Shown one piece after another: positions 53,007 through 62,117 of a stretch of DNA of 64,000 bases. This DNA comes from Haloactinospora alba. GTDB lineage: Bacteria; Actinomycetota; Actinomycetes; Streptosporangiales; Streptosporangiaceae. A program made the translations under genes and the position numbers. The notes beneath the pieces were generated by a model, which did not search any database, was not told where the DNA came from, and was given only the letters and a program-made list of their open reading frames with translations. The stretch spans positions 124,001-188,000 of the forward strand of contig NZ_VFQC01000002.1 in assembly GCF_006717075.1 (NCBI RefSeq), written 5' to 3'. How positions within the stretch are numbered: position 1 is the first letter of the stretch; each line of letters begins with the position of its first letter.

Positions 53007-55076
53007 TTGCTGCACCGAAGTATCACGTTCATCCACGCGACCTTTCTCGTCTTCGCTGTGGTCCTGGCCTTTCTCACCCTGAGGAGCGCGGACGAGTTCA
53101 GTGTCACCGACCAGTCGGCCTATCTCTGGATCAGGGACTCCGAGGGCTCAGCGAGCAGTGCCGAGGTCGTGGCCGCTGTCGAGGAGCTCGCCCGGGAGCA
53201 CCGTGTCAACGTCGGCCTCGACACCCCCGATCTCCGTGATCCCGGTGGGAAGCGGCACCTTTACCTGGCTGTCGGCGCCCCTGGTTCCCGCTCCGCGTCG
53301 TGGTTGGACGAGGGTTACCCTTCGTTCGGACGGGATGTCCGGACCGAGGTCCACCCCTTCGAAGAGCGCGCCAACGCCGACCCGCGGGGCTTCTACCAGG
53401 TCTTCGGCCCCCAGGAGAGTATCCACGCGCTGCGGGACACGCTGGCGGAGCTCGGTCTGCGGGGCACGGTGCACGAGGACCCTCCCGGATGGTTCGACCG
53501 CATCGCGGAGGACATCTTCCTCGCCTGCTTCACCATCGTCATCCTCTGCGGCGTCATCGCGGTCGGCTCGGGCGTCCTCCTCAACGCCAGGTCCTACGGT
53601 GTGCTGCGCCTCCATGGCTGGTCCATGCGCCGTATCCTCGCCCGGGACCTGGCGCAACTGGGACGGTTCTGGCTCCCCGCGTTCGCGCTCACGGCCGCCG
53701 GCACCCTGGCCTTCCTCGGGTTCTACAACGGGTTCGCGCAGTTCCGGTCCTTCCTTGACGCCTCCCTGTTCTTCCTCGGTGTCTTCATTCTGGTCGGCCT
53801 GGTGACGCATACGGCAGCGCTCGCACTGGTCCACCGCAGCGGCATCCTCCAGTCCCTCAAGGGAAGGGTTCCCTCCCGGCTGGCCACGGTCGGCGCCTAC
53901 GCCGTGCGGGTTCCGACCATGGTTCTGGTGCTCGGTGTCGCCGGTTCCGTACTGTCCTCGGCCCAGGCGATCGAGGAGCAGCGAGACAGCCGCGACGCCT
54001 ACGAGGAGATCGGAAACGCCTCACACGTCCTCTTCAGCGGGAGTATCGGCGAGCAGGAGACGATGGAGGCGGAAGCCGGCGCGTGGCTCCGACGCGCCGA
54101 CGCGGACGGAGAGTTCGTGCTCGCCGCCCGGGAACCGGCGGAGCGCTTCACGCCGCGGGAATCCGACCGCCCCGACTTCCCGGTGCTCATCGTCAACGAC
54201 ACCTACCTGGAGGAACAGCCAGTCGTGTCCCCCTCGGGCCAGCGCTACGAGGCGGCTGCCCACGGCAGTAACCGGGTGCGTCTGCTCATCCCCGAGTCGC
54301 GCCGGGAGCACGAGGACGACCTGGTGGCGGGTATCCCGAGATGGACAGACCTGCAGACCAGGGACAGCCCGGATCTGAACGTCGACGTCGAGCCGCTCCC
54401 GACCAGATCCGAACAGTCGGTGTTCACCTACGGGGCGGATACCCCGTCAAGAACCACCGGTGAGCGGCCCTTCCTGGAGGACCCGGTTGTCGTGGCCGTC
54501 CCGAACGGCTCCGATGTGCTGCACGACGTTACCTACTTCTCCTACGCCACCCGGGAGTCGGTCATCTTCAACGACCCCCGGGACGTCCTGGACGCCACCG
54601 CGGATCCGCCCATGTCCGCGTACGTGAACGGTCTGCGTCCGGCGGCGCGGGACGCAGCGGAGGAGTACCAGGAACTCGTGCGGGACTTCCGGCTGGAAGC
54701 GTTCAACCTCGCCGCGGGTACCGCGGTACTGCTCATCACGGGAGCGGCCCTGTGCATCATCCACTCCCGCAAGAACGCCCAGACCATCTTCGCCCGGCAC
54801 ATCAGCGGCTGGAGGTTCGCCGCCACCCACCGCTCGCTGCTCGCGATCGAGGCCCTGCTCGCGGTCACCTTCGTCGGGTGGGTCGCGTGGGACACCGTGA
54901 CCACCCGAAACGAGCTCCGCGACCCCGCGACTCCCCCGCCGCCTCCCGGAGAGCAGACCACCGGAGCCGAGCCGTTCCTGGCCCTGGGGATCACCGCGCT
55001 GGGCCTGGGACTGGTCGTGGCGGTCCTGACCGCGTTCCATCGCCGTGTCATCCGGGAAGGCGCCTCCGAGGGATGA
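53007..55076 (+). CDS. Bacteriocin-associated membrane protein (DUF1430-like permease)
   Basis: A 689-residue membrane protein. It has an N-terminal membrane helix (HATFLVFAVVLAFLTL), a ~145-residue exported domain and a block of four membrane helices starting LACFTIVILCGVIAVGSG. A second exported domain (~residues 310-555) follows, and then further helices with the segment SRKNAQTIFARHISGW. This MacB/FtsX-like layout and position match the integral membrane protein of lactococcin-972 operons, thought to give immunity or export with the ABC ATPase. I choose TTG 53007 with AGGCGG four bases upstream. Confidence 0.87.
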   Translation: MLHRSITFIHATFLVFAVVLAFLTLRSADEFSVTDQSAYLWIRDSEGSASSAEVVAAVEELAREHRVNVGLDTPDLRDPGGKRHLYLAVGAPGSRSASWLDEGYPSFGRDVRTEVHPFEERANADPRGFYQVFGPQESIHALRDTLAELGLRGTVHEDPPGWFDRIAEDIFLACFTIVILCGVIAVGSGVLLNARSYGVLRLHGWSMRRILARDLAQLGRFWLPAFALTAAGTLAFLGFYNGFAQFRSFLDASLFFLGVFILVGLVTHTAALALVHRSGILQSLKGRVPSRLATVGAYAVRVPTMVLVLGVAGSVLSSAQAIEEQRDSRDAYEEIGNASHVLFSGSIGEQETMEAEAGAWLRRADADGEFVLAAREPAERFTPRESDRPDFPVLIVNDTYLEEQPVVSPSGQRYEAAAHGSNRVRLLIPESRREHEDDLVAGIPRWTDLQTRDSPDLNVDVEPLPTRSEQSVFTYGADTPSRTTGERPFLEDPVVVAVPNGSDVLHDVTYFSYATRESVIFNDPRDVLDATADPPMSAYVNGLRPAARDAAEEYQELVRDFRLEAFNLAAGTAVLLITGAALCIIHSRKNAQTIFARHISGWRFAATHRSLLAIEALLAVTFVGWVAWDTVTTRNELRDPATPPPPPGEQTTGAEPFLALGITALGLGLVVAVLTAFHRRVIREGASEG

Positions 55077-55122
55077 CACCCGCACACCCGTCCGAACCCG
55101 CTGCACTCCGAGGGAGCCACCC

Positions 55123-55788
55123 GTGATCACCATCGAGAGCCTGTCCAAGTCCTTCGGGGACCGAACCCTGTGGTCCGGACTGGACCTCACCATCCAGGAC
55201 GGGGAGATGCTCGCCCTCACCGGTCCCAGCGGGGCGGGCAAGTCCACCCTGCTGAACTGCCTGGGCCTGCTGGAACCCGCTGACGGCGGCCGGATCCTCA
55301 TCGACGGGCAGGACATCCTCCGGTTCGGTATGGCCCGGCGCCGCCGTTTCCGCCGCGACGTGCTGGGCTACCTGTTCCAGAGTTACGCGCTGGTCGAGAA
55401 CGCCACAGTCGCTGACAATCTCGATATCGCCACCCGCGTCCGCCGCCCCCTCCTCAGCCGGCACCGGCCCGACTACCGGAAGGCGCTGGAGCGTGTCGGT
55501 CTGGAAGGGCGGGAGAGGGAAACCATCCACCACCTCAGCGGCGGAGAGCAGCAGCGTGTGGGCCTGGCCCGCCTGATGGTCAAGGAACCCGCCCTGATCC
55601 TGGCCGACGAGCCCACCGGAGCCCTGGACAAGGACAACGCTGACCTGGTGGTCGAGGTGCTGCGCGACATGAGCCGCGCCGGGTGCACCGTCGTCCTCGC
55701 CACCCACGACGACCGGGTCCGCGACGGCTGTGACACCAGTGTCACCATCGGGTCCCAGAGCACCGTCGGGACCCAGGCCACCGGCTGA
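55123..55788 (+). CDS. ABC transporter ATP-binding protein of the bacteriocin operon
   Basis: A 221-residue ATPase of the MacB/LolD type: Walker A GPSGAGKST, Q-loop YLFQSYALVENATV, signature LSGGEQQRVGLAR, Walker B LILADEPTGALD and the switch His in LATHDD. GTG 55123 follows AGGGAG. It lies 46 bases after the membrane protein gene and would power the permease for immunity or secretion. Confidence 0.94.
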   Translation: MITIESLSKSFGDRTLWSGLDLTIQDGEMLALTGPSGAGKSTLLNCLGLLEPADGGRILIDGQDILRFGMARRRRFRRDVLGYLFQSYALVENATVADNLDIATRVRRPLLSRHRPDYRKALERVGLEGRERETIHHLSGGEQQRVGLARLMVKEPALILADEPTGALDKDNADLVVEVLRDMSRAGCTVVLATHDDRVRDGCDTSVTIGSQSTVGTQATG

Positions 55789-55789
55789 C

Positions 55790-55855
55790 CCGGGACGCGG
55801 TCGGGCCCTAACCTGCCGTTCGCACCGTCAACCGCAGGCCAGGGTTCGGTCCCGG
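55790..55855. terminator. Imperfect large hairpin between convergent genes
   Basis: CCGGGAC (55790-55796) pairs with GTCCCGG (55849-55855), with CCTGC/GCAGG pairing inside. It lies between the convergent ABC ATPase and L,D-transpeptidase genes. Confidence 0.5.
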
Positions 55856-55864
55856 AACAGGAAC

Positions 55865-57181
55865 TCACTTCTCGGTGAAGGGGGAGCCGGGGGTTCCGGG
55901 TTCGTCGGTCTTGTCGGCCTCGCCGCCCGCGCTGTTCTCCAGCCACTCGTCCCACGAGCGTTGCCAGTAGCCCCACCCGTTGGTGACCTCCAGTTCGCGG
56001 GTGGTGCCGGTGACCTCGTAGGGGTCGCCGAGCAGCGAGTTCTCGTAGAACCACCGCGAGTCCTCCAGGCTCATGTTGATGCAGCCGTGGCTCACGTTGG
56101 TCTCGCCGAGGGACGTGTTGCCGGGCGAGTGGTGGGCGAAGATCCCGGAGTTGGTCAGCCGCATCGCGTATTCCACTTCCAGCTCGTAGGAGTCCGAGCT
56201 GCCCTCCGGGATGTTCACGGTGGAGGAGTCCATGGTGTAGTCCTTGCGGCGCGACTTCACCACGTGGGTGCCGCTGGTGGTGCGGTACTCCGGTTCGCTG
56301 CCGTCGCCGAGGCTGACCGGGAAGTCCTTGATCTGCTCCCCGTCCCGTTCGACCAGCATGCGGTGGGTGTCGTTGGAGGTGCGGGTGATCTGGGAGCGGC
56401 CGACCTCGAACTCCAGGCGGTGGTTCTTGACGCCGTGGACGTCCTCACCGGCCCTCACCCCCGCCAGGTGCATGTCCACGGTCACCTCCTGGTGGGGCTC
56501 CCAGTACTCCTCGGGTCGGAACACCGCCTTCGTGTACTCCCCGTTGCGGTCCCGGAACCAGTTCCACGCTCCCTTGGCGGGTTTCTCGGAGGTGACTTCC
56601 ATGGCGGCGGCGACCTCGGCCCTGTTCTCCACGGGCCGGTCGAAGTTCACGATCAGCGGCATGCCCACACCGACCGTTTCCCCGCTGTTGGGCAGGTTGG
56701 ACTCCAGCTCCAGCCGCTGGCCCTCCGGAGCCTGCCGGGTGGTGAACTCGCTGACGACCTCGGCGGTCCCACCCTCGGGGGTTTCCGCGGTGGCGGTCAC
56801 GGTGACCGTGTTGCCGGGGGTCATGGTCCAGTCGCTGGCCCACTCGCTCTTGTCGTCGTTGAACGTCCCGGTGAGGGCGTCGAGCTCCCTGTCGCCGTCG
56901 TCGCGCTGGTCGTCGGAGCCGGCGCTGTCCTTACCGGCGGGCTCCTGGTCGACGGTGACCTCGGTGACGGTGCCGTTGTCGGCCTGGACCGTGATCGGCG
57001 CGTCCGGCGCCACCTCGGAGGAACCGTCCTCGGGGGTGATGCTCACGCCGGCCTCGGCGCCGGCGTCCTCCCCCGCCGTGTTGGTGGCGGAGGTGGAGCA
57101 CGCCCCGACGAGCAGGAGCGATGACATGGCGACCGCCGTACCCAGACGGCGGTGTTTCGGGAGTAGGGGGGTACCGTCCAC
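55865..57181 (-). CDS. L,D-transpeptidase lipoprotein (YkuD type)
   Basis: A 438-residue exported enzyme. The signal segment ends in the lipobox LLVGACSTS (Cys28 lipidation site). An acidic linker and immunoglobulin-like domains (~residues 45-260) precede the YkuD catalytic domain with IFAHHSPGN and SHGCINMSLED, where the Cys is the nucleophile. It forms 3-3 peptidoglycan crosslinks outside the membrane. GTG 57181 with GGAGG eight bases upstream is preferred over GTG 57199. Its promoter should lie in the 225 bases to 57406. Confidence 0.94.
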   Translation of the reverse strand: MDGTPLLPKHRRLGTAVAMSSLLLVGACSTSATNTAGEDAGAEAGVSITPEDGSSEVAPDAPITVQADNGTVTEVTVDQEPAGKDSAGSDDQRDDGDRELDALTGTFNDDKSEWASDWTMTPGNTVTVTATAETPEGGTAEVVSEFTTRQAPEGQRLELESNLPNSGETVGVGMPLIVNFDRPVENRAEVAAAMEVTSEKPAKGAWNWFRDRNGEYTKAVFRPEEYWEPHQEVTVDMHLAGVRAGEDVHGVKNHRLEFEVGRSQITRTSNDTHRMLVERDGEQIKDFPVSLGDGSEPEYRTTSGTHVVKSRRKDYTMDSSTVNIPEGSSDSYELEVEYAMRLTNSGIFAHHSPGNTSLGETNVSHGCINMSLEDSRWFYENSLLGDPYEVTGTTRELEVTNGWGYWQRSWDEWLENSAGGEADKTDEPGTPGSPFTEK

Positions 57182-57406
57182 GGGTGCGGCCTCCAGCACT
57201 CCGGTTGGTTCTTTTCCCGGTTTTTACTCTCGCAAGGCTATACCGCACCGCCGACCAACAGTGGCACACAGCGATACGAGACACCCTTTCCGCCTATATC
57301 CGGGAATTCGTTTTCGGTGGTACGTCCCCAGAGGACGAGCCCTATCGGACATATACCCGCACTCTGGCCACAATCATCACATCTGTTACACAGAGTTTCA
57401 TAACTA

Positions 57407-58609
57407 TCACGAACTGCGGTTGATCGCGCGGGTGCCGAGGACGGCCAGGACGGCGAGGATGATCAGCGCTGCCCCGTAGACGTTGGTCACGGTGGTCAAC
57501 GGCAGGGCGTCGACGGCGAAGCCGGCGGTGACGGCGGGCAGGCACATCGCCAGGTAGCTGAGGACGTAGAAGGCCGACATGAGTCCCGCGCGTTCGTGCG
57601 GGGCGGCCAGGGGGACCACGGTGCGCAGTGCGCCCTGGAAGCCCGCGCCGAAACCGACCCCGGCCAGGACGGTACCGGCGAAGAAGAGCGCGCTCGCCCC
57701 GAACGCTACTCCGGCCAGGGTGGTGGCGACGCCGGCAGCCAGGGCAGGCGCACCGATGAGCATGACCCGCAGTGCTGGTGCGGTGCGCAGGAGGAAGATC
57801 GCAGCTGCACCGCTGCTCGTCAGCGCGAAGGCGGCGGCTCCGCCGATCAGGGGATTGTTGGAGTCGGTCACGGCCGTGGCGAGCGAGGGACCCAGGGAGA
57901 GGTAGAAGCCACCCAGTGCCCATACGGCGATGTCGATGGGGGCGGCGACGAGCATGGCGCGGCGGGCCGGAACCGGGACGGTGACGTGTGGGCGCAGGGA
58001 GGCGAGGACGCCGGGCCTGCGTTCGGCGCTCTCGGCTGTTGCCAGCATGGCGGCCGCCTGCAGTAGGAGCAGGACGATGAGGACGGCGTAGACCAGGCGC
58101 ATCGGGGCGGGCGCGTATTGCACTAGTGCGCTGGACCCCAGGACGCCGGCGGCCATACCTGCCATCGGGGCGAGGCTGGTGACCATCGGTCCTCGGACGG
58201 GGGCGGTGTCGAGCAGTGCGGCGCCGAGCGCCCCGGTGGCGGCACCGGTCGCCAGTCCCTGCATGACGCGTGCGGCGACCAGCGCACCGAGACTGTCGGC
58301 GGTGAGGAACACGGCTATGGAGGCGGTCTCGAGCGCGATGGCGCCCAGGATGGCCGGGCGGCGGCCGATGTGGTCGGAGATCTGGCCGACCAGGAGCAGA
58401 GCGGTCAGCAGCGCCAGGGCGTACACGCCGAACACGACGGTGATGGCGCTTGAGGGCAGTCCCCACTGCTCCTGGTACAGGGCGTACAGCGGGGTGGGTG
58501 CGGCGGAGGCGGCGAGGAAGGCGACCAGGATGCTGGCCTGCAGCGCCGTGGTTGAAACGGTTCCCAGGGCCTGACGGGACCGTGCGGGTCGTAACTCGGT
58601 GATGGACAC
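57407..58609 (-). CDS. MFS transporter controlled by divergent TetR
   Basis: A 400-residue drug-exporter-like major facilitator: PTPLYALYQEQWGLPSSAI near TM1, the loop GQISDHIGRRPAILG between TM2 and TM3, and about 12 hydrophobic segments. GTG 58609 starts the protein. The 93-base gap to a divergent TetR gene holds two matched 23-bp sites, so it is probably an inducible efflux pump. Confidence 0.92.
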   Translation of the reverse strand: MSITELRPARSRQALGTVSTTALQASILVAFLAASAAPTPLYALYQEQWGLPSSAITVVFGVYALALLTALLLVGQISDHIGRRPAILGAIALETASIAVFLTADSLGALVAARVMQGLATGAATGALGAALLDTAPVRGPMVTSLAPMAGMAAGVLGSSALVQYAPAPMRLVYAVLIVLLLLQAAAMLATAESAERRPGVLASLRPHVTVPVPARRAMLVAAPIDIAVWALGGFYLSLGPSLATAVTDSNNPLIGGAAAFALTSSGAAAIFLLRTAPALRVMLIGAPALAAGVATTLAGVAFGASALFFAGTVLAGVGFGAGFQGALRTVVPLAAPHERAGLMSAFYVLSYLAMCLPAVTAGFAVDALPLTTVTNVYGAALIILAVLAVLGTRAINRSS

Positions 58610-58625
58610 AGGTTTCCCCAAATAC

Positions 58626-58648
58626 TTAAAGCAAAGATTTTGCGTTAA
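58626..58648. promoter_or_regulatory. TetR operator copy 1
   Basis: A 23-bp site containing the inverted repeat GCAAA-GAT-TTTGC flanked by TTAA/TTAA. It lies just upstream of the MFS start and matches the second site 45 bases away at 19 of 23 positions. Confidence 0.72.
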
Positions 58649-58670
58649 AGACGGTACACCTCTCCCGCAG

Positions 58671-58693
58671 CTAAAGCAAAGATTGTGCGATAG
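58671..58693. promoter_or_regulatory. TetR operator copy 2
   Basis: The second copy of the 23-bp site, with GCAAAGATTGTGC at its core, lies ten bases before the TetR start. The arrangement suggests one site per divergent promoter. Confidence 0.7.
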
Positions 58694-58702
58694 AGTGGGG
58701 GT

Positions 58703-59272
58703 GTGAGTCCGATCCAGGGAACCCGCACGGGCGGGCGCAGCGCCCGAGTCCAGCGGTCCGTGCACGCCGCCGTCCAGGAACTGCTGGGCCAGCGTTCCCG
58801 GAGTGAGCTGAGTGTTCCGCTCGTCGCCCAGCACGCCGGCGTCACCCCGTCGACGGTCTACCGCCGGTGGGGAGGGCTGCAGGAACTGCTCTCCGACGTC
58901 GCCGCGGAACGGCTGCGCCCCGACGCCCCGCCCGAGGACACCGGCGCCCTGGCCTCCGACCTGAACGCGTGGGCGGTGCAGTACCTGGAGGAGATGTCCT
59001 CCTCACCGGGACGGGAGTACATCCGCGACGTCATCGCCGGCGACACCGGAACGGCCAACACCGGCCAGTGCTGCGGGTACGCCTACGAGCAGGTCAGCGT
59101 CATGCTGCAGCGCGCCGCCGACCGCGGCGAACCCGCCCCGGACGCCGACCAGGTACTCGACCACCTGGTCGCGCCGATGATGTACCGCATCCTGTTCGAC
59201 CCGGCACAGATCACACCGGAACGCGTCGACGCCCTGGTGCACGAACTTCTGGACGACCAGCACCCGTCCTGA
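58703..59272 (+). CDS. TetR-family regulator
   Basis: A 189-residue TetR protein with HTH SVPLVAQHAGVTPSTVYRRW and a C-terminal helical domain (TetR_C_16/11-like, ending RVDALVHELL). It starts at GTG 58703, divergent from the MFS gene, and likely represses both through the two 23-bp sites. Confidence 0.93.
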   Translation: MSPIQGTRTGGRSARVQRSVHAAVQELLGQRSRSELSVPLVAQHAGVTPSTVYRRWGGLQELLSDVAAERLRPDAPPEDTGALASDLNAWAVQYLEEMSSSPGREYIRDVIAGDTGTANTGQCCGYAYEQVSVMLQRAADRGEPAPDADQVLDHLVAPMMYRILFDPAQITPERVDALVHELLDDQHPS

Positions 59273-59590
59273 CGACGCGGGGGTGCGCGTCGTCAGCCGG
59301 ACGCGCGGCCGTGGGTTCGCACGGGAGGTTTCACACTGCCGAGCGAGGCGACGGCTGCGGCGCGCGGTGCGGGACCCGCTCCATGCTCGGCAGTCTGACG
59401 CTGGCTTCCTTCGGAACCGCCGTACCGGAGTCCTGTGGAACGCGGCTCTGACCAAAGTCGGTCTGGGAGGTCACGAGGTCACGCGGGGAGAGCCCCTGGG
59501 ACTACCACCCTTCCGGGAGGCTGGGGAGAATGTCGCCGTGGAAGAGCCGCGCGTTCTCTTTTAAGGAGGGTTCGTAGCGTTCAGCGCCGC
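59273..59590. other. Gene-free stretch at the edge of the low-GC region
   Basis: No supported gene is seen. GC content begins to fall after about 59450. It lies between the TetR gene and the convergent small gene and may contain the junction of inserted DNA, but I see no direct repeat or attachment site. Confidence 0.35.
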
Positions 59591-59920
59591 TTATCGAGAC
59601 CTTTCACGGATCTCGCGGGCGAGCTGACTGAAGCGCGACCGGGTATGGGCCACCTGCTCAGCGTCGGCTGGATCCAGCTGCTTCCTGTGCTTGGCGCACT
59701 CACTTCGTCCCTGTTCTGCCTCGGCAATGACCGCAGGATCCGGCTCGGGTTTGGCCTCTTCGCGAGCGATGAGCGCACTGTAGGCACCGACCGCACCATT
59801 GATCGCTTCCAAAGCGGCCTCGTAGCGAACAGCCTCCTGACCAGTCCACTCCCGCTTCTGGTACTCCTCAACCATGCTGTTCCCCACACTCTTCGTCACC
59901 GAATCCAGCCGGATGTCCAC
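59591..59920 (-). CDS. Small helical protein, unknown function
   Basis: A 109-residue, charged, probably all-helical protein (EEYQKREWTGQEAVRYEAAL, then AEAEQGRSECAKHRKQLD). No family is recognised. GTG 59920 is preceded by GAGGT. It overlaps the end of the next upstream open frame by 53 bases, which suggests coupling. Lower GC than the rest of the window suggests transferred DNA. Confidence 0.6.
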   Translation of the reverse strand: MDIRLDSVTKSVGNSMVEEYQKREWTGQEAVRYEAALEAINGAVGAYSALIAREEAKPEPDPAVIAEAEQGRSECAKHRKQLDPADAEQVAHTRSRFSQLAREIRERSR

Positions 59921-60188
59921 GTGACCTCACCATCGTCGACACCGACACTTCCTGCCACCCCGCATCGGCGATCTCCTCCCAGCGGCCACCATCCACACTC
60001 TTGTAATTGTGAAGGGTTCCAGCAATTCCAGAAATCGTGGTTCCCACAGCGGCAGAAGCCAAAGTCACGATGACAGCACCAGCCAGGAACCTGCCGGGGA
60101 AAAAGGCGTTGGGGCGAGTGAGCATATCGACCAGCGCGGGGGATCGTAGCTGCCCAAGCGCATACCGAAATACAGCCGCACGGCGCAC
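59868..60188 (-). CDS. Small single-helix membrane protein, uncertain
   Basis: A 106-residue frame with one hydrophobic segment (FLAGAVIVTLASAAVGTTIS, residues ~33-52) and no known family. The start is GTG 60188 with a weak ribosome binding site. It may be a partner of the helical protein downstream. The overlap with that gene and the poor start keep confidence low. Confidence 0.45.
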   Translation of the reverse strand: MRRAAVFRYALGQLRSPALVDMLTRPNAFFPGRFLAGAVIVTLASAAVGTTISGIAGTLHNYKSVDGGRWEEIADAGWQEVSVSTMVRSRGHPAGFGDEECGEQHG

Positions 60189-60200
60189 AGTCGGGACCTG

Positions 60201-60372
60201 TCAAGGTTTCGGTGTAATTATTTTCTGGTTATCGGCGTGTTGCGGTAAGGCGCCCTCGAAGGTATTGAGGGCCTTTTTACAGCGGTTGGCCCAGCGTTTG
60301 CGGCCGGTCCCGTTGGAATCCAGGCTCATCAGCGCTAGATAGATACACGTCAGGGCTGGGTGATGGCTGTGG
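60201..60372 (-). mobile_element. C-terminal remnant of an IS256-type transposase
   Basis: The last ~55 residues of this frame, including ALTCIYLALMSLD, GRKRWANRCKKALNTFEGAL, match the C-terminal end of IS256/mutator-type transposases of actinomycetes (A-L-K-x-L-Y-M-A-V-M-S-L-D ... W-x-x-A-L-N-x-F). The catalytic DDE part and terminal repeats are missing. It is a dead fragment that marks past insertion. Confidence 0.7.
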
Positions 60373-60519
60373 GGACCACGATGGCGATCAGTATGCGCCG
60401 GGGGTGGTGAGCACCTCGGCAAACTCGACTATACAGGGGGCGGCGCGATTCTGATCGGCGCGGCCGGTTCTCTGATCGGTGTACTGGCTACCTGACGAGT
60501 GTCGAGGAGAGTGTGACCT

Positions 60520-61344
60520 GTGACTGAGGACAGTTCTGACGGAGCAGACACGTCAATATCTGCGAACCTTCCGTGGGCGAGTCGGGGGTTCGTGATCTCG
60601 GCGATAACTGTGGCTGCCATTTTCGTGGTGGGTATCGCGGTGACGATCACCACTCTGGCCACCGATGAGGGCGGCCAGGGGCCCAATGCCGCAGACAGCA
60701 GTCCCACAACCGGGTCCACCCCTGAGGGGGGCGGTGTGCCCAGAGACGAGATGCCCGAGGAGGGGCGCACCACCACGCCCAAGGGCAGCGACGACAGCGC
60801 CAGTGTCTGTGGGCTGGACGGTAACTCCGACAGCTCGTTCGACACGTTTCCCGAGGATGTGACCTGGGAGCCGGTAGGTGCGCTGGAAGCGCCCCACTTT
60901 CCCGGCCACGGGCCCGGTGAGGTCGACGACAACGGAGTGCGCTACTGCTATGCCCACTCCCCGCAAGGGGCGGTGGCAGCCGGACTGAACCTCATAGCGA
61001 TGTCGTCCTTGTCCGACATACGCAAAGACGTGGTGCAGCGCATGTTCGCCGAGGGTGAGGGCAAAGAGGCCGCGCTGGAGAAGCTAAAAGACCCCTCTAA
61101 GGATGAGGAGACGATCCGCAGCCGTCTGGCCGGGGTGCAGCTGGTGACCTACAACCCCGACTACGCGCGAGTGGATGTGGCGCTACAGATCGATGATCCG
61201 GAGGCCATAAGCTCCCACGTGCTGGATTTGCAGTGGAGCGAGGGCGACTGGAGAGTCATCACCCGCCCCAGCGGCGAGATGGTGGTACCGAACAGCATCG
61301 TGGACTCGCTGGATCGTTATGTTCCGACCGGAAAAGCGAGATAA
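60520..61344 (+). CDS. Membrane-anchored protein of conjugative-element type
   Basis: A 274-residue protein: short cytosolic start, one membrane helix (GFVISAITVAAIFVVGIAVT), a Ser/Thr/Gly-rich linker and an exported domain with FPEDVTWEPVGALEAP, VRYCYAHSPQGAVAA and LQWSEGDWRVITRPSGEM. Proteins with this pattern occur next to type IV-like transfer genes in actinomycete conjugative elements (from memory; I think DUF8175). GTG 60520 starts it. No other transfer gene is seen on either side, so it is isolated here. Confidence 0.75.
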   Translation: MTEDSSDGADTSISANLPWASRGFVISAITVAAIFVVGIAVTITTLATDEGGQGPNAADSSPTTGSTPEGGGVPRDEMPEEGRTTTPKGSDDSASVCGLDGNSDSSFDTFPEDVTWEPVGALEAPHFPGHGPGEVDDNGVRYCYAHSPQGAVAAGLNLIAMSSLSDIRKDVVQRMFAEGEGKEAALEKLKDPSKDEETIRSRLAGVQLVTYNPDYARVDVALQIDDPEAISSHVLDLQWSEGDWRVITRPSGEMVVPNSIVDSLDRYVPTGKAR

Positions 61345-61486
61345 GCGTTGCTGCCCACCGATGCGCAAGAGGAAGACGAGTGCGGCCACACCGTACGGGA
61401 GCGATACGCTGACCACCGAAAACGCAGGATGATGTTTTGGTGACCAGCTACGCACCAAAGCTAAATCTACCCTGTGCTTCCGCTAC

Positions 61487-61980
61487 ACGTCACCGGTGGG
61501 GTGGACACGCCGCAGGCCGGAACTGCCGGCCACCAGCACCCCTCCCTGATGCGGATCAGTAGTCATCCCGTTCACTCCATCCACCAGGTGTGTGCGACCG
61601 GCCGGCGCGCCGTCCGCGGCCGCGTACCAGTGCACACCGTCATCCCCACACTCACAGCCAGGTAGGTGCCGTCGCTGGTGAAACACAGCGCGTCGTCGCG
61701 GCCCTCCCCCCACCGTCGGCAGCTGTACTGTGCACCGGTTGGTGCCAGACCAGATCCCCGGTGTCCGCGTCGATCACGGCGACCGTCCCGTGGGAGCTAC
61801 CGCGGTCCGTGCGTCCGTAGTCCGGGCGCACCCACACCGCGAACACACGGCCAGCCGGTACGACGGCGACATGGCGCGGACTGGAGACGGTTTTCGACTG
61901 GAACCGCTGGGACGGCGCGCTGGCCATCACATTCCTGATTGAACAGGTATGGCTCCAGCAAGAAGACGAAGCCCCCAACT
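61487..61980 (-). pseudogene. 3' fragment of a beta-propeller (WD40/PQQ-like) gene
   Basis: Three frames on the minus strand join into one propeller-like protein. RHVAVVPAGRVFAVWVRPDY with GTVAVIDADTGDLVWHQP comes first, then DALCFTSDGTYLAVSVG in a second frame, then GVHWYAAADGAPAGRTH with GVLVAGSSGLRRVHPTGDV in a third, ending at a TAG. Repeated D-G-x-x-L-A and G-x-V blades support the call. At least two frameshifts and a missing 5' end make it a pseudogene. Confidence 0.6.
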
Positions 61981-62117
61981 ACTACCCGGTCGAATCGCGG
62001 AGGGCGAGTGCTCCGCTTACTCACCAAATGAGATGAGCTCTTAGAAGGCTGGGGTGTTGGAAGCGATCAGAGTTTTGGCCCGGCCTGTGCGAACCGGTCT
62101 TCGGGGAGGGGGACCGG

